A stretch of 64,000 nucleotides of DNA, from NCBI GenBank assembly GCA_013696965.1, contig JACCXN010000057.1:62001-126000 (forward strand), given 5' to 3'. Source of the stretch: Bacteroidota bacterium (GTDB lineage Bacteria; Bacteroidota; Bacteroidia; JACCXN01). This document shows, piece by piece, positions 34,125 through 43,368 of the stretch; position 1 is the stretch's first letter; each line of letters begins with the position of its first letter. The notes beneath the pieces are model-generated. The model saw only the letters and a program-made list of their open reading frames with translations, was not told the origin of the DNA and ran no database searches. The position numbers and the translations under genes were made by a program.

Positions 34125-35405
34125 CTAATCTTTTAATAATTTAGAAATCCTGGAATCAACTTTAAGAAAGTAAATACCAGGAGCAATATCAGTTAAATTC
34201 AACTGTATTTGCCCAAGAGTTAAAAACTTACCTGTTTCAATAAGTTTATTGTTCATATCATACAGTTCCACTGATTCTATGTTAGTTCCAGCTATACCAA
34301 CAAATTCCCTGGCTGGATTTGGATAAATTATAAACTTTTCAAAATCTTTTTGAGAAAGAACAGATGTAGGGTTTTCCTGAACACTGAATGGTATGTATGT
34401 AACACAATCATTTGCATCAATTATGGTAAGGGAATAGTTTCCAGGTGAAAGATTATTGATCCCGTTTGGATCTGTAGACCCATTGTCCCAAAGGATTGCA
34501 TAAGGAGCAGTTCCTCCTGAAACATTTATTGAGGCACTACCATCATTTGCTCCTGTAGTAGAAGTGTTTGTAACAATAAGATTAGGTTCAATAGGTGTAG
34601 GTTGTAAAATCACAGACATGCACATTGCCGAAGTACCAGTCATATGCATAATATAGCCATTAACCGGGCCCTCACACTGATTATTAATAAAAAGGGAAGA
34701 ACTGGAACTTTGGCCAGCTAAATTTGAAAAAATAATTTCATTGGGATTATTCAAAAAGATCAGTGTTGCTTCTCCATCACATTCTCCAATACAAGAAACG
34801 TTTTCAGAAAAAATGAAACAATCTAACATATCTATAGCAACTGAAATTATTGGTGGATTACCCATTCCAGGACAGAAAGTTGCACCATCAGTTAGTGAAT
34901 ATCCATAACTTCCGGCACATAAATTTGTTAAAGAATTCCCACTAACTGTGGGCATTACCGAGCCATTTTGATACCAGATTAAAGTTGTTGGAGAATAACC
35001 TCCATTAATGTCAAGATTTATTTCGCCATTGCATGTATTGTTAGATATCTTATAGGTTCTTATTACAGATAAGGGCAGCACTGTTGGTTCAATTAAATAG
35101 GTTATAGAAGCATTATTAGGATCAAAATTTATGTTTGCTTCGAAAGCATAATTATTTGTTCCATCTGTTGCCTGAAACATGAAATTGTGTGTAGCACTGC
35201 AAATAGCCATAAGAGAGGCATCATCCATTAGAACCTGATTGCCGTTATAATTTAGTATGTAGGTAAAAGGACCTTGAGAACAGGTGTAAAATTCAATTTT
35301 ACCTGTACAAGCATTGTAATCAGGTTGTATGTGCATGTAAACCTGGATGAAGGCATTTGCAGAACTTGTTAATAATACAAAGATTAAAGAGTAAATTAGT
35401 TTCAT
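34125..35405 (-). CDS. T9SS type A cargo protein with SprB-like repeats
   Basis: 426 aa. The signal peptide ends near SSANAF (about residue 19). Two SprB-like repeats are seen: about 119-175 (NGEINLDINGGYSPTTLIW ... CAGSYGYSLTDG) and about 280-335 (NDGSASINVSGGTAPYAILW ... SPGNYSLTIIDANDC). Between them is a Cys-rich stretch. The C-terminal domain (about 355-426) begins FIIYPNPAREF and ends in an ...APGIYFLKV-type strand, the type A sorting signal. The protein should be exported by T9SS and retained on or released from the surface. It appears to be monocistronic. Confidence 0.88.
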   Translation of the reverse strand: MKLIYSLIFVLLTSSANAFIQVYMHIQPDYNACTGKIEFYTCSQGPFTYILNYNGNQVLMDDASLMAICSATHNFMFQATDGTNNYAFEANINFDPNNASITYLIEPTVLPLSVIRTYKISNNTCNGEINLDINGGYSPTTLIWYQNGSVMPTVSGNSLTNLCAGSYGYSLTDGATFCPGMGNPPIISVAIDMLDCFIFSENVSCIGECDGEATLIFLNNPNEIIFSNLAGQSSSSSLFINNQCEGPVNGYIMHMTGTSAMCMSVILQPTPIEPNLIVTNTSTTGANDGSASINVSGGTAPYAILWDNGSTDPNGINNLSPGNYSLTIIDANDCVTYIPFSVQENPTSVLSQKDFEKFIIYPNPAREFVGIAGTNIESVELYDMNNKLIETGKFLTLGQIQLNLTDIAPGIYFLKVDSRISKLLKD

Positions 35406-35766
35406 ATATATATAATCTATTTGTTGTTAATTATTCCCCCCAGGCACCAATAAATGCTAAAGCATTTGTTTTATAATCCTCAAATGGCAAGCCATATGAG
35501 GATTAATTCGAGTTGTTTACTTATTAAACGCAAAGAGTGGAATTGGTTGCTTTATTATTTATCAAAAAATTAATCTTTTTATAATTCTAAATAAAATATA
35601 AAACACGATACACTATGCAATTTCCATCGTGCAACAAAAGTCAGCGTAGAAACTTTCTTATTTTATTGATTTGAAGAAAACTCCATTATAATATAAATTC
35701 TTAATAATAATCAAAACCTTTTAAACTATTTTTATTATGCTTAAATTCACGGCATAAACCCATTAA
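35406..35766. other. Intergenic stretch with a hairpin and a small repeat
   Basis: A nearly perfect hairpin (TAATCCTCAAATGGC at 35474-35488 with GCCATATGAGGATTA at 35491-35505, one mismatch) lies between divergent genes. Just before it is AAATGCTAAAGCATTT (35452-35467), a short palindrome. The string GCTAAAGCATTTG recurs at 37465, and both copies are followed about 25-30 bp later by AAGCCAT, so this is a small intergenic repeat flanking the gene at 35767-37416. No promoter can be placed with confidence. Confidence 0.5.
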
Positions 35767-37416
35767 ATGGTTAAGAAAAATAACAGAGGATTAGTATTGT
35801 TTCTAAAAATAAGTGTACTTATTTTCGGCTTTTTTCTGTTGTTAGTTTTTGCTATAAATCCAACACTTGAAAAGATGTTGGCCAAACAAATAGAATTAAA
35901 ATTGTTGGGCAATTTTAACTACACTTATGAATCCCTGGAAGTTGATTTATGGACTGGTTCGGTAGCATTTAAGGAGATTAAATGGTCTTTTCCAAAAGAT
36001 TCTACAGCAGTTGAGCAGGAAGGTAGTATTGAAAAAATCAGCATAAATGGAATTGCCTTAAGGATTTTGCTTGGGGATACGGATATTAAAATTGATAAAA
36101 TTCTTTTTGATAATCCTGAAATGCTTCTTCGTATTTCCGATAATGCTCCTTTAAAGGATTCAGTTGAGCAGAAAGATAAATATATAAAATTTAGTTTTTA
36201 TTCTCTTTTCCAGGGAAAAATAAATAGCCTTAGAATCCGCAGTATTAGTATAAAAAATGGAAATGCAACCTGGATAAGTTTGGCAGATAATAAGGTCCGT
36301 AGAACTATAAAAAATGCACAATTACAAGTAGATGACATAGAATTGGATGCTGAAATTGCAGAGGCAAACAATGGTTGGTTTTCTTTGAGTAATGTTCATT
36401 TGGATTGTGCAGGAGGCGAACTTTTTTTACCCGATAGTTTGCATAAAATTAAAACAGGTAAAATACATTTAGATTATAAAGGTTCTGCAATTACAATTGA
36501 TTCAATTGTACTTGTTCCTTTATATGCAAAATCAGAAATGAGCAGGGCATATAAGTTTGAAATTGATTGGATAGATTTGCTAGCTGAAAGGGTTGATATA
36601 AGTGCCATTGACCTGCATACTTTAATGGTGGAAGGGAAAGTTAGGATTGCTAATGTTTTAGTTGAAGGACTTAGCCTAAATGCTTTCAGAGATAAAACCT
36701 TAGACCAGGGGCCTAAAAATTATTTGCCTTTGCCACAAGTTTCACTTAAAAATTTAGGAGTAAATATTAAAATTGACTCTGTGAATATTAAGAATGCAAC
36801 AATAATATATGAGGAACGCAATGAAAAAACAAAGAAATCAGGAACTGTTTCCTTTACAAAATTGAATGCACAAATTTACCATATTACCAATGATAGTATA
36901 AGTTGTATTCAAACCCCAACTGCTAAAATGAGGGTAAATACTAAACTAATGGGTAAAATTGATTTGAATGTTGATTTTGGGTTTGTTTTAAATAATGATA
37001 AAGGTGATCATTGGTTGAAAGGGAGTATAAAGGATTTTGATCTTAAAATGTTTAATCCTGTTTGTGAACCCCTATCATCAGTATCCATTCGAAGTGGAAA
37101 AGTGGAAAAGATAAATTTTGATGTTCGGCTGAATGACCATGTTGCAGATGGTAAAATGACTTTTTTATATTCTGATTTAAAAATAGACATGCTGGATGAA
37201 AATTATTCAAAATCAAGCAGGAAAATAAAAACCATAAGTTTTCTCGCAAATACTTTTTTAGTTAAAAAAAGCAACCCTTCGGGCAAAAAGGAACCAAGAA
37301 TTGGGATTATTCACTTTGAACGATTAAAGGAAAAGTCTATTTTTCACTTTTGGTCTAAATCATTACTTACAGGCGTAAAATCCACTTTGATTTCTACTGA
37401 AGAAAATAAAAAATAA
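35767..37416 (+). CDS. Inner-membrane-anchored AsmA/DUF748-like periplasmic protein
   Basis: 549 aa. A single N-terminal membrane segment (about 8-31) is followed by NPTLEKMLAKQIELKLLG, the usual helix that starts AsmA-like proteins. A long series of beta strands follows, with repeated 'hxIxxIxhxxxxL' patterns (SIEKISINGIALRIL, KINSLRIRSISIKNG, VSLKNLGVNIKIDSVNIKNATI). This fits an AsmA/TamB-like beta-groove protein in the periplasm, a class linked to lipid transport and envelope homeostasis. The match is by architecture, not by a diagnostic motif. It stands alone, with a small direct repeat on both sides. Confidence 0.7.
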   Translation: MVKKNNRGLVLFLKISVLIFGFFLLLVFAINPTLEKMLAKQIELKLLGNFNYTYESLEVDLWTGSVAFKEIKWSFPKDSTAVEQEGSIEKISINGIALRILLGDTDIKIDKILFDNPEMLLRISDNAPLKDSVEQKDKYIKFSFYSLFQGKINSLRIRSISIKNGNATWISLADNKVRRTIKNAQLQVDDIELDAEIAEANNGWFSLSNVHLDCAGGELFLPDSLHKIKTGKIHLDYKGSAITIDSIVLVPLYAKSEMSRAYKFEIDWIDLLAERVDISAIDLHTLMVEGKVRIANVLVEGLSLNAFRDKTLDQGPKNYLPLPQVSLKNLGVNIKIDSVNIKNATIIYEERNEKTKKSGTVSFTKLNAQIYHITNDSISCIQTPTAKMRVNTKLMGKIDLNVDFGFVLNNDKGDHWLKGSIKDFDLKMFNPVCEPLSSVSIRSGKVEKINFDVRLNDHVADGKMTFLYSDLKIDMLDENYSKSSRKIKTISFLANTFLVKKSNPSGKKEPRIGIIHFERLKEKSIFHFWSKSLLTGVKSTLISTEENKK

Positions 37417-37817
37417 GGTTAGAATTCATATTCAAGTTTGCATTTTACAAATCAACTCATGAACGCTAAAGCATTTGATTTTTAATTCCGATTTACCGGA
37501 AGCCATTGTTATATTCATTCCTGTTTGTGTATAGTTCCTGTATGGCTATTTCAAATTATTGTAAATAATTTTAAGGCTGAAAGAAAAGAAGGATTTCCTG
37601 ATTGTTTAAACTTAACATAAATTCCTAAAAATGGACATAGCCTTTTAGAATTTACCTTGCAGTAATAACACGAAAATTAAGTGATACAAGAATCCCATTT
37701 ATCTTCAATCGATTTATACAAGGACTAAAGACTATTAAAGCAAAAATTCAGATTTGTTTTTTAGGACAAATCTGAATTTCAGAATAAGAATAAATTTATG
37801 AGTATAAATCGTTGTTG
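37417..37817. other. Intergenic stretch, second copy of a small repeat
   Basis: Between convergent genes. It contains GCTAAAGCATTTG at 37465-37477 and AAGCCAT at about 37500, the second copy of the repeat near 35457. Apart from that and the terminator at 37746-37777 it is AT-rich without coding capacity. Confidence 0.5.
37746..37777 (-). terminator. Hairpin terminator of the 1386-aa T9SS protein gene
   Basis: ATTCAGATTTGT (37746-37757) pairs perfectly with ACAAATCTGAAT (37766-37777), with an 8-base loop. On the minus strand it is followed by a T run, as expected for the gene ending at 37818. Confidence 0.8.
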
Positions 37818-40800
37818 TTATCTAAACAAGGTAACTGTACCGCTGGTAATTGGATATTTCTTGCCGTCTGATCGTTCAAGGTTTGAAATAATATAGAAGT
37901 AGGTTCCATCTGAACAATCTGAGCCAGAATTGTTTTTACCATTCCAGTATCCTTTTGGATCATCCCATTCATAAATTTTCAATCCCCATCGGTTATAAAT
38001 AGTAGCATGTATAGTTTTCAGGTTAGCGTTTTTAACGGTAAAGACTTCATTTTTTCCATCACCATTAGGTGTAAAAATATTAGGTATAAATAGAGTGTCT
38101 AAAACTTCTATTGATGATAGAATGGTATCGCAACATGCGTTTGTATAACAAGCTAAAAGAGAAATTTGATAAACGCCATTTTGTTTGTAAATATGTTGCG
38201 GGTTTTCCAGAATTGAATTTTCTGTACCATCTCCAAATGTCCAGGAATAACTAGAAGCCCCGGTGCTTAAATTATTAAAATTTACTGACATAGGAGATTC
38301 ATTGTCAATTGTGGGAACAACTATAGTATAATCAAAATTAGCCTCTATACCCAATTCCTGATTAATAATAATGGATTTAGAAACAATGCAATTATTCTGA
38401 TCTTTTATATATACATTATAATAACCTGATCCAAACCCAGTAAGTAAATCCTGGCTTTGATAATCAGTTCCATCAATACTATATTGGTAAGAAGGAGTAC
38501 CACCATTTGCATTTACCTTAATTTGACCATCCAAATGACCACAAGTTGCAATATTTCCTGTAAGGGTTGTTTGAATGCCCGTTGCTGCTGGAATATTAAC
38601 AGTTCCTGTTTTGGTGCAACCTGCCAAATCCAGAATTGAATAAGTGTATGAACCTTGTGATAGGTTATTTGCCATTGTTCCTGATTGTGCATTTGACCAG
38701 CTAATAGTATAAGTTGGAGTTCCTCCATTTAAGGATACAATGCTTGCAGTTCCATCATTTTTGTCAACACATGTAGTTCCGGTATAGGAGACAGTTTCAT
38801 TAATTAACGTAGGAGAACTAATTGTAACTGTTTCGTTAACCGAACAACCAACATTGTCAATAAAAGTTACAACATAAGTTCCCGGAGGTAAATTGTTAAA
38901 TACATTCGATGAGCTTTGTTGAGTTCCATTAATAAGATAAGAAAATGGAGTATTAACACCAGATCCATTAATGGTAATTGAACCATCATTATACAATGCC
39001 CCTGAAGCAAAATCTCCGCAAGAAGTTGAATCAGTAACAATATTGTCTATCTGAGGATTTGGGCCTGCTATTAAGGTTTCCTGAACAGTTATAGAACAAC
39101 CATTTGTATCTGTTACAACAAATTCATATGCTTGTTGACCCAATGAGTTAAAGATGTTTCCTGAATTAGGTTCTCCTGTAATGGGGTGGATGTATAAATA
39201 AGCAGGTGTACCACCAATTACAGTTAATTCAATTTCTCCATCATTGTTTGCACATGTAGGTTGTAGATTTACTGTACTTTGCAAAATTAATTCTGTTGGA
39301 GAAACAACATTTATGGTTGTATCTTTGATACAAACTACACCATTTGGACCTGTTTCTGTAATTGTAACTAGGTATGAACCAACAGGCAAGGTAAAAGCTG
39401 TATCATTTGTTTGAGAAAGGTAATCCCATAAGTAGGTGAAGGTACTTCCTGCCTGACCTTCGCCAGGGAAAACAACAGCAAAACCCAGTGAATCACCATA
39501 ACAAAGATTATTGGAAATACTTACACTATCAATTGTAGGTGGAGCTATTGCCAAAACTTCTATGGATATAGTATCCCTACATCCAAAATCATCCATCCCA
39601 ATTATTGTATAAGTTCCAGAAGCAAGATCAACCAGATCAGATGCAGGAACAAATTGAATTCCATTATCAATGCTATAAACATAAGGACTCTCGCCATTTA
39701 ATGGATCAGGAATAATTATACCATTATCATTACCACATGTGGCAGGGGAATAAGTAGAAATAAATTGAAATTCTGTAGGTGCAATATTAAATGTTGTTGA
39801 GTCTTTATTTCCACAACGATCAGAAACAACAAGGTAATAAGTTTCTGCAATACCTGTAAAAGGCATATTTGGATTTGAAACAATTTCTCCATAACTCCAA
39901 TTATAGTTATAGGGCTCGGCACCTCCAACAATATTTGCACTTACAGATATTGAGGTGGTGTTACATGGGACAATAGAATCAGGAATTACAGTAACAATAG
40001 GATCAGGCTCATCAGCAATATTTAATAGGAAAGTAATTGTATCCTCACCACAGCCCATAGTGTTTTGGTACACATGAATAATAAAGGTTTCATTTCCTTC
40101 CGCCAATCCATCAGCCAATGCAATAAAAGTAAATGAGGTGGTATTGTTACCAGGAAGAATCAGAACACTATCAGGAACAACTGTATAATCAACCACACTT
40201 ATGGCAGTACCATCAAGGTTCAAATGAACTACGAGTGTATCACCCATATAATTTGAACGTGAAAAGACAATTGTAACTGTATCACAACCCTCTACTGTTG
40301 GGTCATTTCCGATCAAATAAATACTATCTAAACGAGGAACATTAATTTCATCAATAATTACATCCACAGTATCTCTACATCCAAAGTTGTCCATACCTAT
40401 AACCTGGTAGGAACCATATAATAAATCTGTAAGATTAGGTCCGGGTAAAAATGTGGATCCGTTGTTAATACTATAGGTATAGGGGGCTTGGCCAACTATA
40501 ACATTGGTTTCAATAACTCCGGTTGTATCACCGCAATTATCTGGTAGAGTAGTTGCAGTAAATTCAAATTCAGCAGGTTCTAATAAAAAATTAACAGTAT
40601 CCTTATTTGCACAGCGGTCAGTAACAATAAGGAAATAAGTTTCAGCTACACCAGTAAAAGGAATATTGGGATTAGGTGCAGTTGAACCGAAACTCCAGTT
40701 GTAAGTATAGGGTGTAGCTCCTCCGGATATATCAGGCCCTATGGCTATGGAAGTGGCATTGCAAGGGACTATGGAATCCGGGATGAGGGCAAGTACCGGG

Positions 40801-41978
40801 TCAGGCTCATCCACAATATAAAGAAGTGCAGTAATAGTATCGTTACCACAACCTGAATTTGCCTGAACAACTGTAATTATTAATGATTCTGCGCCTTCAA
40901 AAATCCCATCAGTATTCGGAATAATTGATAAATAATTTACGGCTTGACCAGATGTAAATACAATACTATCAGCAATTTGAACATAGTCAGTACCATTTGC
41001 AGCAGTACCTGAAATTGTAAAATAGATAGTTTGAGAGGTGTTAATAAGACCTGGAGGCCTGATAAAAGCAAACATTGCAGTATCACATCCTTCTATTACT
41101 GAACTATCACCACTTACAGTTGTTGTTGCTATTTGAATATTCTCGGAACTGAAACTTCCACCTTCCAAAAACACTCCTGAATCATAACTACCATCACCCA
41201 AATCAGAAATGGCAATTTTAATGTGATAGGTTTGACCACATTGTACAGCAGACTTAGCCTCCAGTACTGTAGTGAAACCATCATATTGTACAGTTGTTCC
41301 ACTACAATTGTTTACATAATACTGGCAGTTTGTACAAGCGCCTCCAGTTTGGTTTGTAGGACAACCGCTAAAATTACCATTATTTACATTGTTTATAGTA
41401 ACAGCAGTAGTTGTATTGGGAATTAGGGCAATATTTTTAGCATTGTTTGAATAAATCCCAGTAATACCAGGGCCACTTAGAAAGAATCCAAAAGCATCAT
41501 TAAAGGATGAATTAACAAATTCAGGATATTCCTCTGATCCGAAAACATAGCGGAATTTTACAGAATCGCCCATAGGAACAAAATCAAATTCAAGAATTGC
41601 TTTATCACGAATGTTGGTGCAATTATTACTTGGCCCGGTAATCCTGCATAAATCAGGATCATTTGTTGTTGTTCCCACATTTGTCCCTGCACTACCCAAA
41701 TTATTTGGTCCTTGTGCCACATTTATATTTCCTGTTGCTAATATTACCCCATTTGCAATACCCATGTTAGAAGTTGCACCATTAAAAGTTCCAGCCTGAA
41801 CTGTAATGCTATTTGCTGCTATTCCATTAAAAGTGATATTGGTTGCACTAACACCAGCACCCAAAAGTACATTTTGAACTAGTTGAGTAGGGGTCATTGT
41901 ATTGGCAGTGGACAGAGGTTGTGTAAAACCATTTAAACCAAACAACAATAGGATTACAGAGAGTATGTTTTTTTTCAT
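37818..41978 (-). CDS. Giant T9SS type B adhesin-like protein with choice-of-anchor L, Calx-beta, SprB-like and PKD domains
   Basis: 1386 aa. The signal peptide ends near NGFTQ (20). Residues about 21-285 are a choice-of-anchor L domain (FGSEEYPEFVN at 146-156). Two near-identical modules, 287-543 and 555-810, each hold a Calx-beta-like domain (EGCDT...DEPDP), an Ig/SprB-like domain with PYTYNWS or PYNYNWS, and a second one ending MDNFGCRDT or MDDFGCRDT. SprB-like repeats continue to about 1250, then a PKD domain (SYSWTFGDGTEN). The gliding-motility-associated C-terminal domain (FIPNIFTPNGDGKNEVF ... IYNRWG) is the type B T9SS signal. It is expected to be surface-exposed and calcium-binding. 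The gene upstream (41999-42406) is 20 bp away and probably co-transcribed. Confidence 0.92.
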   Translation of the reverse strand: MKKNILSVILLLFGLNGFTQPLSTANTMTPTQLVQNVLLGAGVSATNITFNGIAANSITVQAGTFNGATSNMGIANGVILATGNINVAQGPNNLGSAGTNVGTTTNDPDLCRITGPSNNCTNIRDKAILEFDFVPMGDSVKFRYVFGSEEYPEFVNSSFNDAFGFFLSGPGITGIYSNNAKNIALIPNTTTAVTINNVNNGNFSGCPTNQTGGACTNCQYYVNNCSGTTVQYDGFTTVLEAKSAVQCGQTYHIKIAISDLGDGSYDSGVFLEGGSFSSENIQIATTTVSGDSSVIEGCDTAMFAFIRPPGLINTSQTIYFTISGTAANGTDYVQIADSIVFTSGQAVNYLSIIPNTDGIFEGAESLIITVVQANSGCGNDTITALLYIVDEPDPVLALIPDSIVPCNATSIAIGPDISGGATPYTYNWSFGSTAPNPNIPFTGVAETYFLIVTDRCANKDTVNFLLEPAEFEFTATTLPDNCGDTTGVIETNVIVGQAPYTYSINNGSTFLPGPNLTDLLYGSYQVIGMDNFGCRDTVDVIIDEINVPRLDSIYLIGNDPTVEGCDTVTIVFSRSNYMGDTLVVHLNLDGTAISVVDYTVVPDSVLILPGNNTTSFTFIALADGLAEGNETFIIHVYQNTMGCGEDTITFLLNIADEPDPIVTVIPDSIVPCNTTSISVSANIVGGAEPYNYNWSYGEIVSNPNMPFTGIAETYYLVVSDRCGNKDSTTFNIAPTEFQFISTYSPATCGNDNGIIIPDPLNGESPYVYSIDNGIQFVPASDLVDLASGTYTIIGMDDFGCRDTISIEVLAIAPPTIDSVSISNNLCYGDSLGFAVVFPGEGQAGSTFTYLWDYLSQTNDTAFTLPVGSYLVTITETGPNGVVCIKDTTINVVSPTELILQSTVNLQPTCANNDGEIELTVIGGTPAYLYIHPITGEPNSGNIFNSLGQQAYEFVVTDTNGCSITVQETLIAGPNPQIDNIVTDSTSCGDFASGALYNDGSITINGSGVNTPFSYLINGTQQSSSNVFNNLPPGTYVVTFIDNVGCSVNETVTISSPTLINETVSYTGTTCVDKNDGTASIVSLNGGTPTYTISWSNAQSGTMANNLSQGSYTYSILDLAGCTKTGTVNIPAATGIQTTLTGNIATCGHLDGQIKVNANGGTPSYQYSIDGTDYQSQDLLTGFGSGYYNVYIKDQNNCIVSKSIIINQELGIEANFDYTIVVPTIDNESPMSVNFNNLSTGASSYSWTFGDGTENSILENPQHIYKQNGVYQISLLACYTNACCDTILSSIEVLDTLFIPNIFTPNGDGKNEVFTVKNANLKTIHATIYNRWGLKIYEWDDPKGYWNGKNNSGSDCSDGTYFYIISNLERSDGKKYPITSGTVTLFR

Positions 41979-41998
41979 ATAAAGAAAACTTAAAATAA

Positions 41999-42406
41999 TT
42001 ATTTTATTAAATATTGCATGAAAAAATCACTTCTATTCATGATCCTTTCCTTTACATTCACTTCATTCACATTATTCATTGCTAAATGCCTGTTAAGAAA
42101 ATTCAAACCAAGATTTTTTTCTCCCAATAATGTTACGGTATAGCTGATTTTAGTTGAATTTTCCATATGTTTTTCAGTTGTTACAGAAAAATCAAGGTGA
42201 ATTAAATGATCAGGATTGAAAATTTTATAATCAGCAACTTTGGAATCATCTACAATAAGATAATAATTTAAGGTTTTTTCATTTGCTTTCTTTTGAATCA
42301 GGGCGATTTCTTCAGTGAAAAAAGCTGTTTGTTGGGCTTGGGATGTATATATTCCTAAAAAAGAAATAAATAAAATTAAGATTGTTACAGGTATTTTTTT
42401 TTCCAT
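41999..42406 (-). CDS. Small secreted protein preceding the giant adhesin gene
   Basis: 135 aa from the ATG at 42406, which gives a signal peptide with a hydrophobic core (VTILILFISFLGIYTS) ending near SQAQ; an ATG 13 codons upstream (42445) is also possible. The mature part contains no Cys and ends DFFMQYLIK. I recognise no domain. It is 20 bp upstream of the 1386-aa gene in the same direction, so a role in handling or anchoring that protein is possible but not shown. Confidence 0.72.
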   Translation of the reverse strand: MEKKIPVTILILFISFLGIYTSQAQQTAFFTEEIALIQKKANEKTLNYYLIVDDSKVADYKIFNPDHLIHLDFSVTTEKHMENSTKISYTVTLLGEKNLGLNFLNRHLAMNNVNEVNVKERIMNRSDFFMQYLIK

Positions 42407-42445
42407 AGAAGAAAACTTTAAAAAGGGTTTATTTATTAATTTCAT

Positions 42446-43368
42446 TCAATTTTAAAAAATCAAGCATTTTACAAAGCAAAGACGGTGAAATTTTTAAAAG
42501 TTGCTTTTGTATTTATTTTTTTAATGTATGAATTAGCCCATTCACAAATAGGAAATAATTTGTAAACATATAAAATAAATTCTAAGATTATAAATATTAA
42601 AATTGTTCTTTAATGTAAATAATCAAACTTAACTAGAGTTTATTATACTAATTTAGTAGTGCAACTTATTAATTTTTTTTAAAAAAGCCAAATAAAATTA
42701 ATTTTTTTTTGAAAAAATAAAAACCCCCACACTCTTATATTAAATAAAAAATACTTTAGCTTTAAAAAGTGGTCCATAAATTTAAATACTCATCATGTTA
42801 TGAGGTTTTCCTGGAAAAATATTTTAATTCTAACAAGATCAAATTGCGAACGAGTTTCTTGTCTAAGGATCTGCCTGGTGATTTAATAGAATAAATTGCA
42901 TTGCCCATTAAATTTTAGAATTTTCGATTTGGATAGTAAATTTTTTGTTTTTGTTGTAATACCAAATCTTTGAATGTTTTTAACTGCTTTTCTCTGTGGT
43001 TTTTATCGCCTTTTTTTTCAATAATTGTATTTGTATTGAATTGCGGCTAACAGGTCTATAAGAATCAGTGATTTTATCTAATAAATAATATTTTTTTTCT
43101 GGGGGTTTGATTTTAAGGTAATTAATGTAGTATATTTGTAAAATAAGGAGAAAAACTACCTGTAGCAAAAATTACTAAAAACTCCGGGAAGAATAGTATT
43201 ATTTTCTAATTATATCCCTTTTCAATTTGTATTTTCTTATTAATTTTTTGATTTAATAACAAAATAAAAATACCACAATTTGTTAATTTTTTTTTATAAA
43301 TCAACATTTAAAAGTTTATCAGTATAATTTTTTAATTAGCATTTTATCACAAACTTAAATTAAACACT
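42446..43368. other. Long AT-rich intergenic region between divergent genes
   Basis: About 920 bp with very high A+T and long T and A runs. I see no gene: a 62-codon minus-strand frame at 42980-43168 has no domain and overlaps the candidate promoter. The region should contain promoters for both flanking large genes, and its length suggests a long leader for the 2009-aa gene. Confidence 0.5.
43107..43138 (+). promoter_or_regulatory. Candidate Bacteroidota promoter upstream of the 2009-aa gene
   Basis: TATATTTG at 43131-43138 matches TAnnTTTG, and a TTG at 43107-43109 lies 21 bases upstream, within the usual spacing. It is 230 bp before the ATG at 43369, so a long untranslated leader is implied. 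Other promoters nearer to the gene cannot be excluded. Confidence 0.45.

Noticed and set aside
42980-43168. 62-codon minus-strand frame with a hydrophobic start
   Set aside because: Very AT-rich, Lys/Ile-rich composition as expected by chance here, no neighbours in the same unit, and it overlaps the + strand promoter candidate.
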